A DNA stretch of 34,390 nt from Burkholderia sp. H160 (GTDB lineage: Bacteria; Pseudomonadota; Gammaproteobacteria; Burkholderiales; Burkholderiaceae), in contig ABYL01000075.1 of assembly GCA_000173575.1 (NCBI GenBank), positions 1 to 34,390 of the forward strand, given 5' to 3'. The notes beneath the pieces were generated by a model that was given only the letters and a program-made list of their open reading frames with translations, made no database searches and was not told the origin of the DNA. Shown here piece by piece: positions 7,370-13,898 of the stretch. A program made the position numbers and the translations under genes. Positions within the stretch are counted from its first letter, which is position 1. Each line of letters starts with the position of its first letter.

Positions 7370-8248
7370 TCATGCGTCACGGCCTCCTTGAAACATGCAT
7401 TGCCAGCGGCCCATAAGCGAGTCCATCGACTCGCGTTCGACAGCCTGAATCTTCAGCGCGTGATTCCAGGCGTCGATATCGAGCAGGACGTCGACGTAGC
7501 GGCGCACGCGTTCGCGCAGGTCGTTCGGATTCATGGCGTCGAGTTCCCAGCAGCGCGTGCCGTAGTTCCGCACGAACCACGCGTGCCGCGCGTCGCCACG
7601 CTTGGCGTCAGCCGGGAAAGACGGCAGGCCGCCGATGTCTTCGCGGGTGAGCGCCACGCGGCGCAGTTCGTAGTGTTCCGGGTCCGCGTGATAGCGCGTG
7701 AGCCGTTCGGGTAGATCGGCTTCGCTCATGTAGAGGCCGGACGGGTCGTAATCGCCGACATAGAGCAGGATAGAAGGCGCTTCGGCGGCGTTGATCGTGC
7801 GCGCCATATCGTTGAGCACGGTCGCGGAACCGAATCCGTGCATCACGCGGAACGGCACGCCGTATTCATGGAGCACGGGCGCGAGCACGCCGCGCACGGT
7901 GCCTTTTTCGGAAATGACTTCGACGCGGTAAGGCTGATCACGCCAGCAATCGCGGCGGTACTGGCGCACGGCTTGTTCGATGAATGCCGCGCCGTCTTCC
8001 CATTGCGTAGCCCGTTCAACGGCGCGGGTTTCATCCACGATCCAGTCCCATGGAATATCGCCGCGCTCGCGCGCCAGGGTGAGCAGCCGCGAGACCTTGG
8101 CGGTTTCGTTCTTGCCCATGTTCGCAATCAGCCCGCGCGTAAAAAGCTGGTAGCAGACACTCCGCACCGTCGTCGGCTCGATGGATTCGAGGATGACGCC
8201 GGCCGTGTTGATGATCCGCGCCGATTGCCAGTGCAGTCCACGTCCCAT
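7370..8248 (-). CDS. Spo11/topoisomerase VI-A-like protein (winged helix plus Toprim)
   Basis: A 292-residue protein with the two-domain order of type IIB topoisomerase A subunits. The N-terminal part (about 20-75) looks like a winged helix with TTVRSVCYQLF, where R29-S-V-C-Y33 lines up with the R-D-I-(F/Y)-Y motif that carries the catalytic tyrosine in Spo11/Topo VI-A. The second part is Toprim-like: VISEKGTVRGVL with E114, a GVPFRVMHGF strand, then LLYVGDYDPSG with D166 and D168. The late ELDAM (235-239) also recalls that family. No B-subunit ATPase gene is present in the element. From memory, stand-alone A-like proteins in mobile elements have been called mini-A. ATG 8248 has AAGGGG seven bases upstream. 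DNA cleavage is inferred from motifs only. Confidence 0.6.
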   Translation of the reverse strand: MGRGLHWQSARIINTAGVILESIEPTTVRSVCYQLFTRGLIANMGKNETAKVSRLLTLARERGDIPWDWIVDETRAVERATQWEDGAAFIEQAVRQYRRDCWRDQPYRVEVISEKGTVRGVLAPVLHEYGVPFRVMHGFGSATVLNDMARTINAAEAPSILLYVGDYDPSGLYMSEADLPERLTRYHADPEHYELRRVALTREDIGGLPSFPADAKRGDARHAWFVRNYGTRCWELDAMNPNDLRERVRRYVDVLLDIDAWNHALKIQAVERESMDSLMGRWQCMFQGGRDA

Positions 8249-8258
8249 GATTAGCCCC

Positions 8259-8756
8259 TTATCGTCTCCCGTCATATCGCCACGCCCGCTGCGCGGCGAG
8301 CTCGCGCGCAAGCGCTTCGGTCCGGGCGTGCTTCAGGCGGTCCGTGAAGTAATGGATATCGGGCAGCAGCGCCGACAGCGGCGCGTGCAGTGCTATGCCG
8401 AGCACTTGGCGCCGGTACGCGTCCGTCCAGCCCTCCAGCGTCGCAAGTGCCCCGATCGCTTCATGCAGTCCGGCGCGTAGCTCGCGCAGATCGTCAGGCT
8501 CCAGATACGGTCCCCACGGCAGGAAAAACCCGCCGGCAGCATCACGCAGCGCGCCGACGCAATCGGCGGTTCCCGGTTCGATGTCGCCAGCAGCGGCGCG
8601 CAGATGCGCGATGATTTCAGGTTTGTGGGCCGCAATCTCCGGCTTGATTGCGGCCACGTTGCGCGCCGGCCCCGCCATGTTGACGCGCTCGCCCTCAATC
8701 CAGAGTCGCACCCGTAACGCCGTTGCGCGATCGACTATTTCGCTGGCGCTTTTCAT
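8259..8756 (-). CDS. TubC_N-like small protein of the replication block
   Basis: A 165-residue soluble protein. Residues about 12-55 (LRVRLWIEGERVNMAGPA, then PEIAAHKPEIIAHLRA) resemble the TubC N-terminal docking fold, a small helix-strand module found in many phage and island proteins. The remainder is helical, with WGPYLEPDDLRELRAG and a second helical bundle, and is unrecognised. Its ATG overlaps the stop of the Rep gene in an ATGA arrangement, which indicates translational coupling. Its stop lies 10 bp from the Spo11-like start. The tight packing implies a role in element replication or its control, perhaps as an adaptor, but nothing in the sequence shows an enzymatic activity. Confidence 0.65.
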   Translation of the reverse strand: MKSASEIVDRATALRVRLWIEGERVNMAGPARNVAAIKPEIAAHKPEIIAHLRAAAGDIEPGTADCVGALRDAAGGFFLPWGPYLEPDDLRELRAGLHEAIGALATLEGWTDAYRRQVLGIALHAPLSALLPDIHYFTDRLKHARTEALARELAAQRAWRYDGRR

Positions 8757-10990
8757 ACCGCGTCCCTGTACTCGTCGTCATCGGACGGTCGGACATCATC
8801 GGCCGTGTCCGGAAGGCCGCCACAATGTTTAGCTTGGCGGTCTTCGGAAAAGTGGCGGTCTTCGGGGTAAAGGGGCGGATCGCAAACCCGCGTGGTTGGC
8901 GAAGACCGCCAATCGTCCCGAAGACCGCCAACGTTTTTTGTTCGGCGGTCTTCGTGGCGGCCTTCGGCTTGGCGGCCTTCTGGGAGCGCCCAAACCCACC
9001 CCTCCTTGAGTCCGATCTTGCGCGCCTCGATGCCCAGATCGCGCTTCGCCCGTTCAATCGTTCTCCAGGAATAACCCGCGCCGCGCGCGTCCGCCTGAAC
9101 CGATTTAACCGGCACCGGAGCGGCGGCCAGCAGATCGCGCAGAAACCCTGCTGCCTCATCCTGCTCCGAGCGCTCATCGTCATCGGGAACCTGCTCTACG
9201 TCAGCCAGCAGCGCGCGAGCGCTTCCTTCGATGCTTTCGCCCCACCCGATATGACTCGCGCGTATCCCGCCATCGATGGTTTTCTGCTCCATCGTGTACG
9301 CGAATCCGCCGTCGTCGGGCGCGATGTTCGACTTGGCGCGGGCAAGGATGCGCCGTTCGCTGCCTTCGTCGCGTGCGGCGACCAGTACGGTACGCGCCAG
9401 CGCCACGAACGCCTGCGAGCCGATCACACGTTCAGCGGGCAACGCGCCGGCGGAGCGTTTCGAAAAATGCGTGATGCCCAGCACGGTCACCTGATAGCTG
9501 GCGGCCAGATCGACAAACGCCTGAAGATCGCGCCGCACATCATTGGCGCGGTGCGCGTCGCCTGCTACGGCCGATACGAGCGGATCGACGATCAGCAGCG
9601 CCGCGCCGCCAATTCCGGCAAGCCGCTCTCCCAGCAATGGCACGTCGGCGGCCGGGTCGAACGGCAGGATCGTTCCGTCGTCGTCTGTGCGGCCGGTGAT
9701 GATATGTACGCGGTCGAGATCGGCACCGGCGGCCAGCAGTCGCGGCACGATCACGTCGGCGGCGCTGTCCTCGCCTGACCAGATCAGCACGCCGCCGACT
9801 TCGCAGCGCGAACCGTCCGGCCAGGCGCCACCACGCGAAATGGTTGCGGCCAGATCGAGCGCGATCGTCGTCTTGCCGGCTCCAGGCGCACCGGCGAGCA
9901 GGACCACCTTGCCAACGGGGAGCCAGTCGGACCATAGCCAGCGGATCGATTCAGGTTTCACGTCGGACGCTCGTGTTAGCAATACCCGCACCGGCGCGGC
10001 CTCGGCCTTCGCCTCGGCGGTCGCCGCCTCGATCTGCGCGCGCACCACATCCGCGCCTCGCGCCTGGTGCAGATCGTTGAAATCGGTCAGCCCATCGTGC
10101 GGGGCAGCGCCAAAGTCGGGATAGACGAGCTTGGCGCCGGCCTCACGCGCCGCCTTGCGGGCTTTGTCGGCGCCATTGCCGATGTCGCCGGCGACGATCA
10201 GGTCTGCTCCCGGATGTTGCGTGCGCATCGTTCTGGCGACGTCCAGAAGGTTGTGGCAGGACAGCGCCGCGACGACGGCCGCGCCGGTGCATTCATGGAG
10301 TGACAAGCCTGTCGCCGCGCCTTCGCAGATAACGATTCGCGATGCGTCCGCCGCGACCGGTGCGACGGACCAGAAACCGTTGCCTTTGACGCCACCGGAT
10401 AGCGCAGATTTCCGGCCGGCCCCGTCGATCAGTTCGACCGTCGAGAGCTTGCCGTCTATATGGACCGGCGCGACGAGCACGCGTCCCTGTAGGCGCTCAC
10501 CTTTCGATTTCGGCGGATAGCCCGTCAGCGCCGTGAGTTTTTTTATGACGATCTCGCGCAGCGTCTCGACGGCATGCACGCGTTTCCGCGCGAGATACGG
10601 ATGGTCATCGCGCGCGGGTGTGGCGGCGCTCCAGATTGCGAGCGCCTTCGCCGCAGCGTCTTTCGCACAGCGCGCGCGTTCGGCTTCCGCCTCGCGGCGC
10701 ACTGCATTGATGCGGCGATCGCCCTCGACACGTTCAGCCTCGGTGAGCTCATGTCCATTCGCCACGAAGAACGGACGAGATTCGCCGGTGCGCCAGTTAT
10801 GAACGATGCCGCCCTCGCCGTCGGCAAACAGCTTGATGCTGGCGTCACCCTGGCCGTTCTTCACGCCGGCGACGCTGGCGCGATGAAATTGCCCATCGGT
10901 CGGGAGTCTGGCGGGCGGCACGACGCCGGCCGCCGCGCATGCTTCGGCGAGTGCCTGGTGAATATCGGTGGTGTTTTCGGTAGAATTCAT
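8753..10990 (-). CDS. Replication protein: Toprim primase-like plus RecA-fold helicase
   Basis: A 745-residue protein, the probable replication initiator of the element. Residues 1-200 form the N-terminal region typical of P4/RepA-type primase-helicases (including DGEGGIVHNWRTG near 57-69). A Toprim domain follows, with ICEGAATGLSLHE (E223) and DLIVAGDIGNGAD (D269). A RecA-like ATPase comes next: Walker A AGAPGAGKTT with K373, Walker B ALLIVDPL with D469, and VTVLGITHFSKR as the next strand. Residues about 600-670 look like a winged helix ending EGWVWALP. The last 75 residues are low-complexity and encoded by the iteron array. There is no zinc-finger motif. The ribosome site before ATG 10990 is weak; a strong hairpin (11008-11026) lies 18 bp upstream. 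The gene heads a coupled leftward operon. Confidence 0.85.
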   Translation of the reverse strand: MNSTENTTDIHQALAEACAAAGVVPPARLPTDGQFHRASVAGVKNGQGDASIKLFADGEGGIVHNWRTGESRPFFVANGHELTEAERVEGDRRINAVRREAEAERARCAKDAAAKALAIWSAATPARDDHPYLARKRVHAVETLREIVIKKLTALTGYPPKSKGERLQGRVLVAPVHIDGKLSTVELIDGAGRKSALSGGVKGNGFWSVAPVAADASRIVICEGAATGLSLHECTGAAVVAALSCHNLLDVARTMRTQHPGADLIVAGDIGNGADKARKAAREAGAKLVYPDFGAAPHDGLTDFNDLHQARGADVVRAQIEAATAEAKAEAAPVRVLLTRASDVKPESIRWLWSDWLPVGKVVLLAGAPGAGKTTIALDLAATISRGGAWPDGSRCEVGGVLIWSGEDSAADVIVPRLLAAGADLDRVHIITGRTDDDGTILPFDPAADVPLLGERLAGIGGAALLIVDPLVSAVAGDAHRANDVRRDLQAFVDLAASYQVTVLGITHFSKRSAGALPAERVIGSQAFVALARTVLVAARDEGSERRILARAKSNIAPDDGGFAYTMEQKTIDGGIRASHIGWGESIEGSARALLADVEQVPDDDERSEQDEAAGFLRDLLAAAPVPVKSVQADARGAGYSWRTIERAKRDLGIEARKIGLKEGWVWALPEGRQAEGRHEDRRTKNVGGLRDDWRSSPTTRVCDPPLYPEDRHFSEDRQAKHCGGLPDTADDVRPSDDDEYRDAV
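8835..8982. repeat. Seven 13-bp iterons inside the 3' end of the Rep gene (candidate origin)
   Basis: Consensus TGGCGGTCTTCGG. Copies on the plus strand are at 8835-8847, 8853-8865, 8943-8955, 8955-8967 and 8970-8982. Inverted copies are at 8899-8911 and 8918-8930. Three copies are exact (8835, 8853 and 8918) and the rest differ at one to three positions. Neighbouring copies are spaced 12-19 bp. A short T-run (8934-8939) lies between the inverted and second direct groups. They encode the repetitive Rep tail (EDRHFSEDRQ, GRQAEGRHEDRR). Iterated sites near a rep gene are the normal binding sites for Rep-type initiators, so this is a candidate replication origin or copy-control site. Confidence 0.65.
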
Positions 10991-11007
10991 TCACTTGTTA
11001 ATCATTT

Positions 11008-11033
11008 AGCGCCGCCAAGCGGCGCTTTTTTTT
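11008..11033 (+). terminator. Strong hairpin with T-run between AlpA-like and Rep genes
   Basis: AGCGCCGC (11008-11015) and GCGGCGCT (11019-11026) form a perfect 8-bp stem on a CAA loop, followed by seven Ts on the plus strand. As a plus-strand element it is a textbook intrinsic terminator, yet both neighbouring genes run leftward. On their transcript it is a hairpin preceded by As, 18 nt before the Rep start. It may therefore stop antisense transcription into the regulator, or limit Rep translation. Confidence 0.55.
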
Positions 11034-11034
11034 G

Positions 11035-11316
11035 TCAATTTTGCTTCGCGCGTCGCACCCAGCGCGGCTCCGGTTCGCCGTCGTGTGGCGGCACCGGATC
11101 ACCGCGCAGCAGGGCGCGTATGTCTTCGACGCGCCACGCGAGCCGGCGGCCGATCCGCAACGGCCGGAGCGGCCCCGATTGGCGACTAGCCCAGGTGTGC
11201 ATGGTTTTCGTCGCGACGCCTAGCGCGGCGGCGGCCTCAGCCGACGATAGTGGCGGCTCGAAACCCCGGCGCCATAGCCTTTCGGTAAGCCGCTGATATT
11301 CGTCGTCGTGAGTCAT
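11035..11316 (-). CDS. AlpA/MerR-type helix-turn-helix regulator
   Basis: A 93-residue DNA-binding protein. Residues 22-70 form a winged helix-turn-helix of the AlpA/HTH_17 type: PPLSSAEAAAALGVATKTMH, then W42 and RPLRIGRRLAWRVEDIRALL. The tail is short and basic (RWVRRAKQN). AlpA-like proteins act as excisionases or activators of integrase and replication genes in P4-like islands and PICIs. ATG 11316 is chosen because AGGGG lies seven to eight bases upstream; the frame is open further upstream, but that part crosses the repeat array and has no coding look. It sits first in the leftward replication block, 44 bp before Rep, with 10-bp-phased repeats in its upstream region that may be its own operators. 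Confidence 0.8.
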   Translation of the reverse strand: MTHDDEYQRLTERLWRRGFEPPLSSAEAAAALGVATKTMHTWASRQSGPLRPLRIGRRLAWRVEDIRALLRGDPVPPHDGEPEPRWVRRAKQN

Positions 11317-11374
11317 GGTGGCACCCCTGAAGCTTGGGACACCTAATAGATAGCACGCTCCACATGCTGGCGGA

Positions 11375-11430
11375 TGCTCGCGAGTGTTGGCGAGCACTTG
11401 CGAGTGATTCCGCGTCATCGCGAGTCGTTG
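11375..11430. promoter_or_regulatory. 10-bp-phased CGAGT repeat array upstream of the AlpA-like gene
   Basis: CGAG motifs start at 11381, 11391, 11401 and 11421, with CGCGT at 11411: five blocks at exact 10-bp steps, roughly one helical turn. The left end also forms an inverted repeat, TGCTCGC (11375-11381) and GCGAGCA (11390-11396). The array lies about 60-115 bp upstream of the AlpA-like start codon, where promoter and operators are expected. Helically phased repeats suggest cooperative binding by a regulator on one DNA face. A possible -10 (TATCTA on the minus strand, 11352-11347) is near, without a clear -35. Confidence 0.4.
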
Positions 11431-11438
11431 CGCGCCCC

Positions 11439-12179
11439 TTAGCACGGCTTTCGCCGTTGGGCGCGATAACGGCGATCCCTGAGGTTCTTCTTGCTGAAGA
11501 TTTTGATACCCTCGGCAGCTTCGTACTTGATTCCTTCTCCGTCGACGATTCCCAGGAGTGGCGGAATTCGTTCCTTCGCCATCTGGACGAGCTGCGCCCA
11601 TATGGCGTTGTAGTCGTCCGGGTCGAGCGCGCGCCGCGTTGCTTCGTCAATGACGGCGTCGAGAACGTCCTTGTAGTGCTGCTTGCCACGTTCTCCAACC
11701 GGCGACGGGTGGTTGATCGATTGCTGGCGTATGAGTTTGTTCTGTAACGGCACCGGCAGGGGCGCGGCGGGCGGATTGACTGCTTGCACCAGCGACCGGT
11801 TTGCCGCGTCGATCATCGGTTGCGGCAATTTAAAGCGGCGCTGCATCGGCAGGACATAGCGCGCGAGGTCGTCGGATTCAAACAGCACTTCGTGCGGCTC
11901 CAGGCCCGCGAAGCGCGGATTGAATTGAACCGCCAGCTCGATCAGGAAATGCCGCCGCGCTTCGGCTTCAGCGACGATATCGGCGTAATGCCGGCGCCAG
12001 CGCGGATTGTGTTCGACCTTCTGCAACCAGCCCCAATCCACGTCGAGCGAAAGCGGGATTAGCTGCGCCAGTTGTCCCATGACGAAATACGTCGCCGGTT
12101 CCCAGCGCGCCGGCTTCATCAATTCAAAGCGCGCGATTTCTTCAAGCGTCGGCGCCGCGCTATGATCGTCAGTACCCAT
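11439..12179 (-). CDS. Hypothetical protein of the element (246 aa)
   Basis: A 246-residue soluble protein with no recognised family. It begins MGTDDHSAAPTLEEIARFEL. The first 110 residues are rich in Trp and charged residues (WGWLQKVEHNPRWRRHYADI) and appear helical. A Pro-rich linker near 146-154 (NPPAAPLPV) leads to a second helical region with KQHYKDVLDAVIDEATRRAL. A very basic end (KKNLRDRRYRAQRRKPC) could bind nucleic acid. There is no signal peptide or membrane span. ATG 12179 has AGGGAG about ten bases upstream; the frame extends to 12257 without a better start. It lies between the integrase and the AlpA-like gene, all leftward, which suggests a role in control or packaging of the element. 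That is context only. Confidence 0.65.
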   Translation of the reverse strand: MGTDDHSAAPTLEEIARFELMKPARWEPATYFVMGQLAQLIPLSLDVDWGWLQKVEHNPRWRRHYADIVAEAEARRHFLIELAVQFNPRFAGLEPHEVLFESDDLARYVLPMQRRFKLPQPMIDAANRSLVQAVNPPAAPLPVPLQNKLIRQQSINHPSPVGERGKQHYKDVLDAVIDEATRRALDPDDYNAIWAQLVQMAKERIPPLLGIVDGEGIKYEAAEGIKIFSKKNLRDRRYRAQRRKPC

Positions 12180-12215
12180 GTGGCCATGTCTCCCTATCAG
12201 ACAGGGTTCGTGGTA

Positions 12216-12250
12216 GGCACCGCGCGTCGCTCGTAACGGCGCGCGGTGCC
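12216..12250. repeat. Perfect 11-bp inverted repeat after the integrase gene
   Basis: GGCACCGCGCG (12216-12226) and CGCGCGGTGCC (12240-12250) form an 11-bp stem around a 13-nt loop, 12 bp past the integrase stop and before the next leftward gene. No T-run follows in either direction, so it is not a standard intrinsic terminator. It may stabilise the 3' end of the integrase mRNA or act with Rho. Confidence 0.45.
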
Positions 12251-12261
12251 GCTTCAATTTC

Positions 12262-13590
12262 TCACTTCACTGCGTGCACGCCGGGCTTCACCGGCGTGAA
12301 TTCGACGCCGGCTTCGGCCAGCATCCACGCCTCGATCTTGGCGTGCCACTGCCGCAGCAGGTCGAGCGGCCGGCGGCGGTAGTGTTTCTCGGCGAGTGCA
12401 GACGGCTTATGCCCCTGAATCTGCGCGACGACGCCGACCGGCACCTCGCACCACTCAGCCAGCGTCCCGAACGAACGCCGCAAGCCATGCAGGCTGACAT
12501 GCGGCAACCCGGCGTCGTGCAGCGCACGTACGTGCGCATCGCGCGGCTCCACGAGCCGGCCGTCTTTCGCAGCGGTCGATGAAAAGACCCAGGCGTTACG
12601 CCGGGGCAGTGCGGCCAGCAGTGACGAGACATAAGGTGTGAGCGGAACCGTGCGCGTGCCTTCGATCTTGTCGGCAACACGCAGCGAGTCCCACTGAAAA
12701 TCGACCTCATCCCAGCGCAGCGCGCCCAGCTCCTCGCGACGGGCGCCGGTCAGCAGTAGCGCTTGCAGGTAGGCGGCGACGACCGGATTGCCCAGGCGGC
12801 GGACCGCGCCGAACCAGGCGGCGAGCTGCTCGCGTTGCAGGCAGTCGCCGGCCTTCGTTTTCGCGGCCGGGACGGCTTCGCGGATTTCCGCCGCCTGGCA
12901 CACGCCGGACGGCACCAAATCCCGCCATTTTTCGGTGTCCTCGCACCATGTGAGAAACGCGCGCAGGCACCGGAACGCGCGCGCCGTCACGGTCGGCCGA
13001 TGTCCGGCTTCGGTGTGCAGCCAGCGCGCCAGGCGCCCGGCGTCGAGTTCGACCAGACGCAGCGGCAGCAGCGGCGCCAGCGGGCCGGGTTCGGTATGGC
13101 CCCGCCCGCGCTTCTTCTTTTCCCCGCCCGGCGCGGCCAGCCGCACATGGTCAAGCAGGTGCCGCTCGCCCCAGGCGCGCTCGACACCGCGCCGCTGGCG
13201 GTCTTTCTGATATTTCAGGTAACTCGTCCACGCGTCGCCGACCGTCGCCGCTTCGCGGCGGGCAGCGGTGCGTCGCGCTTCGGTCGCGGCGGCCTGCACC
13301 GCAAGCGTCTCGCGCTTTTTCTCGCGCGGGTCGATGCCCGTGTCGACGAGCCGTTGTAGCCGCCGGGCTTCCTCGCGCGCATGCGGGATGTCCCAGTCCG
13401 CCGGCGAGCCAATCGTGGTGCGGATATCGCGCGTGCCGAATTTGGTCTGGAACACGAACCGCTTCACGCCGTGGCGCGTCGCACGCAGCCCAAGCTGCTT
13501 CACTTCGGTGTCCCACAGGAGAAGCTGGTCCCGCTCCGGCGGGCAGGCGAACGCCGCGATGCGCGGCGCGGTGAATCGGGCGGTGGGCAT
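12262..13590 (-). CDS. Tyrosine recombinase integrase (P4-type)
   Basis: A 442-residue site-specific recombinase that would integrate and excise the element at tRNA-Arg. The N-terminal arm-binding region contains LLLWDTEVKQLGLRATRHG, usual for P4/bacteriophage-island integrases. A core-binding domain spans roughly 120-240. The catalytic domain shows R284 (TGARREELGALRW), K308 (ADKIEGTRTVPL), H368-x-x-R371 (LHGLRRSF), H394 (QIQGHK) and the nucleophile Y404 (KHYRRR), so all active-site residues are present. ATG 13590 gives a family-like start (MPTARFTAPRI); GTG 13611 is the alternative, and neither has a clear ribosome site. The gene points away from the right attachment repeat 188 bp upstream of its start, next to candidate arm sites. 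Confidence 0.93.
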   Translation of the reverse strand: MPTARFTAPRIAAFACPPERDQLLLWDTEVKQLGLRATRHGVKRFVFQTKFGTRDIRTTIGSPADWDIPHAREEARRLQRLVDTGIDPREKKRETLAVQAAATEARRTAARREAATVGDAWTSYLKYQKDRQRRGVERAWGERHLLDHVRLAAPGGEKKKRGRGHTEPGPLAPLLPLRLVELDAGRLARWLHTEAGHRPTVTARAFRCLRAFLTWCEDTEKWRDLVPSGVCQAAEIREAVPAAKTKAGDCLQREQLAAWFGAVRRLGNPVVAAYLQALLLTGARREELGALRWDEVDFQWDSLRVADKIEGTRTVPLTPYVSSLLAALPRRNAWVFSSTAAKDGRLVEPRDAHVRALHDAGLPHVSLHGLRRSFGTLAEWCEVPVGVVAQIQGHKPSALAEKHYRRRPLDLLRQWHAKIEAWMLAEAGVEFTPVKPGVHAVK

Positions 13591-13627
13591 GATGTCTGGC
13601 GACGGCTTCACGGGCCGTCAGTGATCG

Positions 13628-13649
13628 GTGTAAGTCCCAAGTGTAAGCC
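13628..13649 (+). repeat. Paired GTGTAAG repeats near right end (candidate integrase arm sites)
   Basis: GTGTAAGTC (13628) and GTGTAAGCC (13641) are direct repeats 13 bp apart, between the integrase start and the right attachment repeat. The TGTAAGT then GTAAGCC order mirrors the pair at 2895-2914 near the left end. They would suit arm-type binding by the integrase N-terminal domain. Support is limited to this resemblance and position. Confidence 0.35.
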
Positions 13650-13777
13650 GATTCGAGGGAGTTTGGTCGACCTCTGAATCCTTAGACACCCAAAATTTGC
13701 GTGAGATGCCGGGACTTGGCGGGCGTTTGGCGCGCGGGCCGCGTGCCGCAAGGGGTGGGAAAAGTCACATCTTCGGA

Positions 13778-13822
13778 CTTCTAAGCCGAGGGTCGGGGGT
13801 TCGAGCCCCTCCTGCCGTACCA
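13778..13822 (+). repeat. Right attachment repeat (attR core), partial tRNA-Arg copy
   Basis: Identical over 45 bp to the tRNA-Arg 3' part (2793-2837), from the anticodon loop through CCA. It lacks the tRNA 5' half, so it is not a functional tRNA. Upstream bases TCGGA echo the anticodon stem TCGGC with one difference. This is the original chromosomal 3' end of the tRNA displaced by the insertion. Confidence 0.93.
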
Positions 13823-13831
13823 GAATCATCG

Positions 13832-13870
13832 AAGGGTTACAGGCCTCGCGCCTGTAACCCTTTTTGTCTT
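13832..13870 (+). terminator. Strong terminator, originally that of tRNA-Arg
   Basis: AAGGGTTACAGGC (13832-13844) pairs perfectly with GCCTGTAACCCTT (13850-13862) around loop CTCGC, followed by a T-rich tail (TTTGTCTTTTTG). It lies 10 bp after the displaced tRNA 3' end, so before insertion it would have ended the tRNA transcript. It now faces the convergent amidohydrolase gene. Confidence 0.85.
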
Positions 13871-13898
13871 TTTGCTGTCTTTTCCCACCTCCCGCGCA

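Larger units (their letters stand above)
2793..13822. mobile_element. Integrated satellite-like island of about 11 kb in tRNA-Arg
   Basis: Bounded by the 45-bp tRNA repeats; one excised unit would be 10,985 bp. Contents from left to right are: a small hypothetical gene, a terminase-small-subunit-like gene, a nuclease-family gene with a membrane-protein partner, a gene remnant, a leftward replication block (SSB-like, Spo11-like, TubC-like, Rep), an AlpA-like regulator, an unknown gene and the integrase. There are no virion structural or lysis genes, and no conjugation genes. The int, alpA-type, primase-helicase and TerS-type combination resembles P4-like and PICI satellites. Unlike the common layout, the integrase lies next to the partial tRNA copy, not the intact tRNA. 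Mobility is inferred: integrase catalytic residues and both repeats are intact. Confidence 0.85.

Noticed and set aside
8835-8982. CRISPR-like array
   Set aside because: Repeats are 13 bp, in mixed orientation, with 0-32 bp gaps and no cas genes; they fit replication iterons instead.
13608-13829. Minus-strand frame starting MILVRQEGLEPPTLGLE over the right att repeat
   Set aside because: Same artefact as at the left end: antisense of the duplicated tRNA segment.
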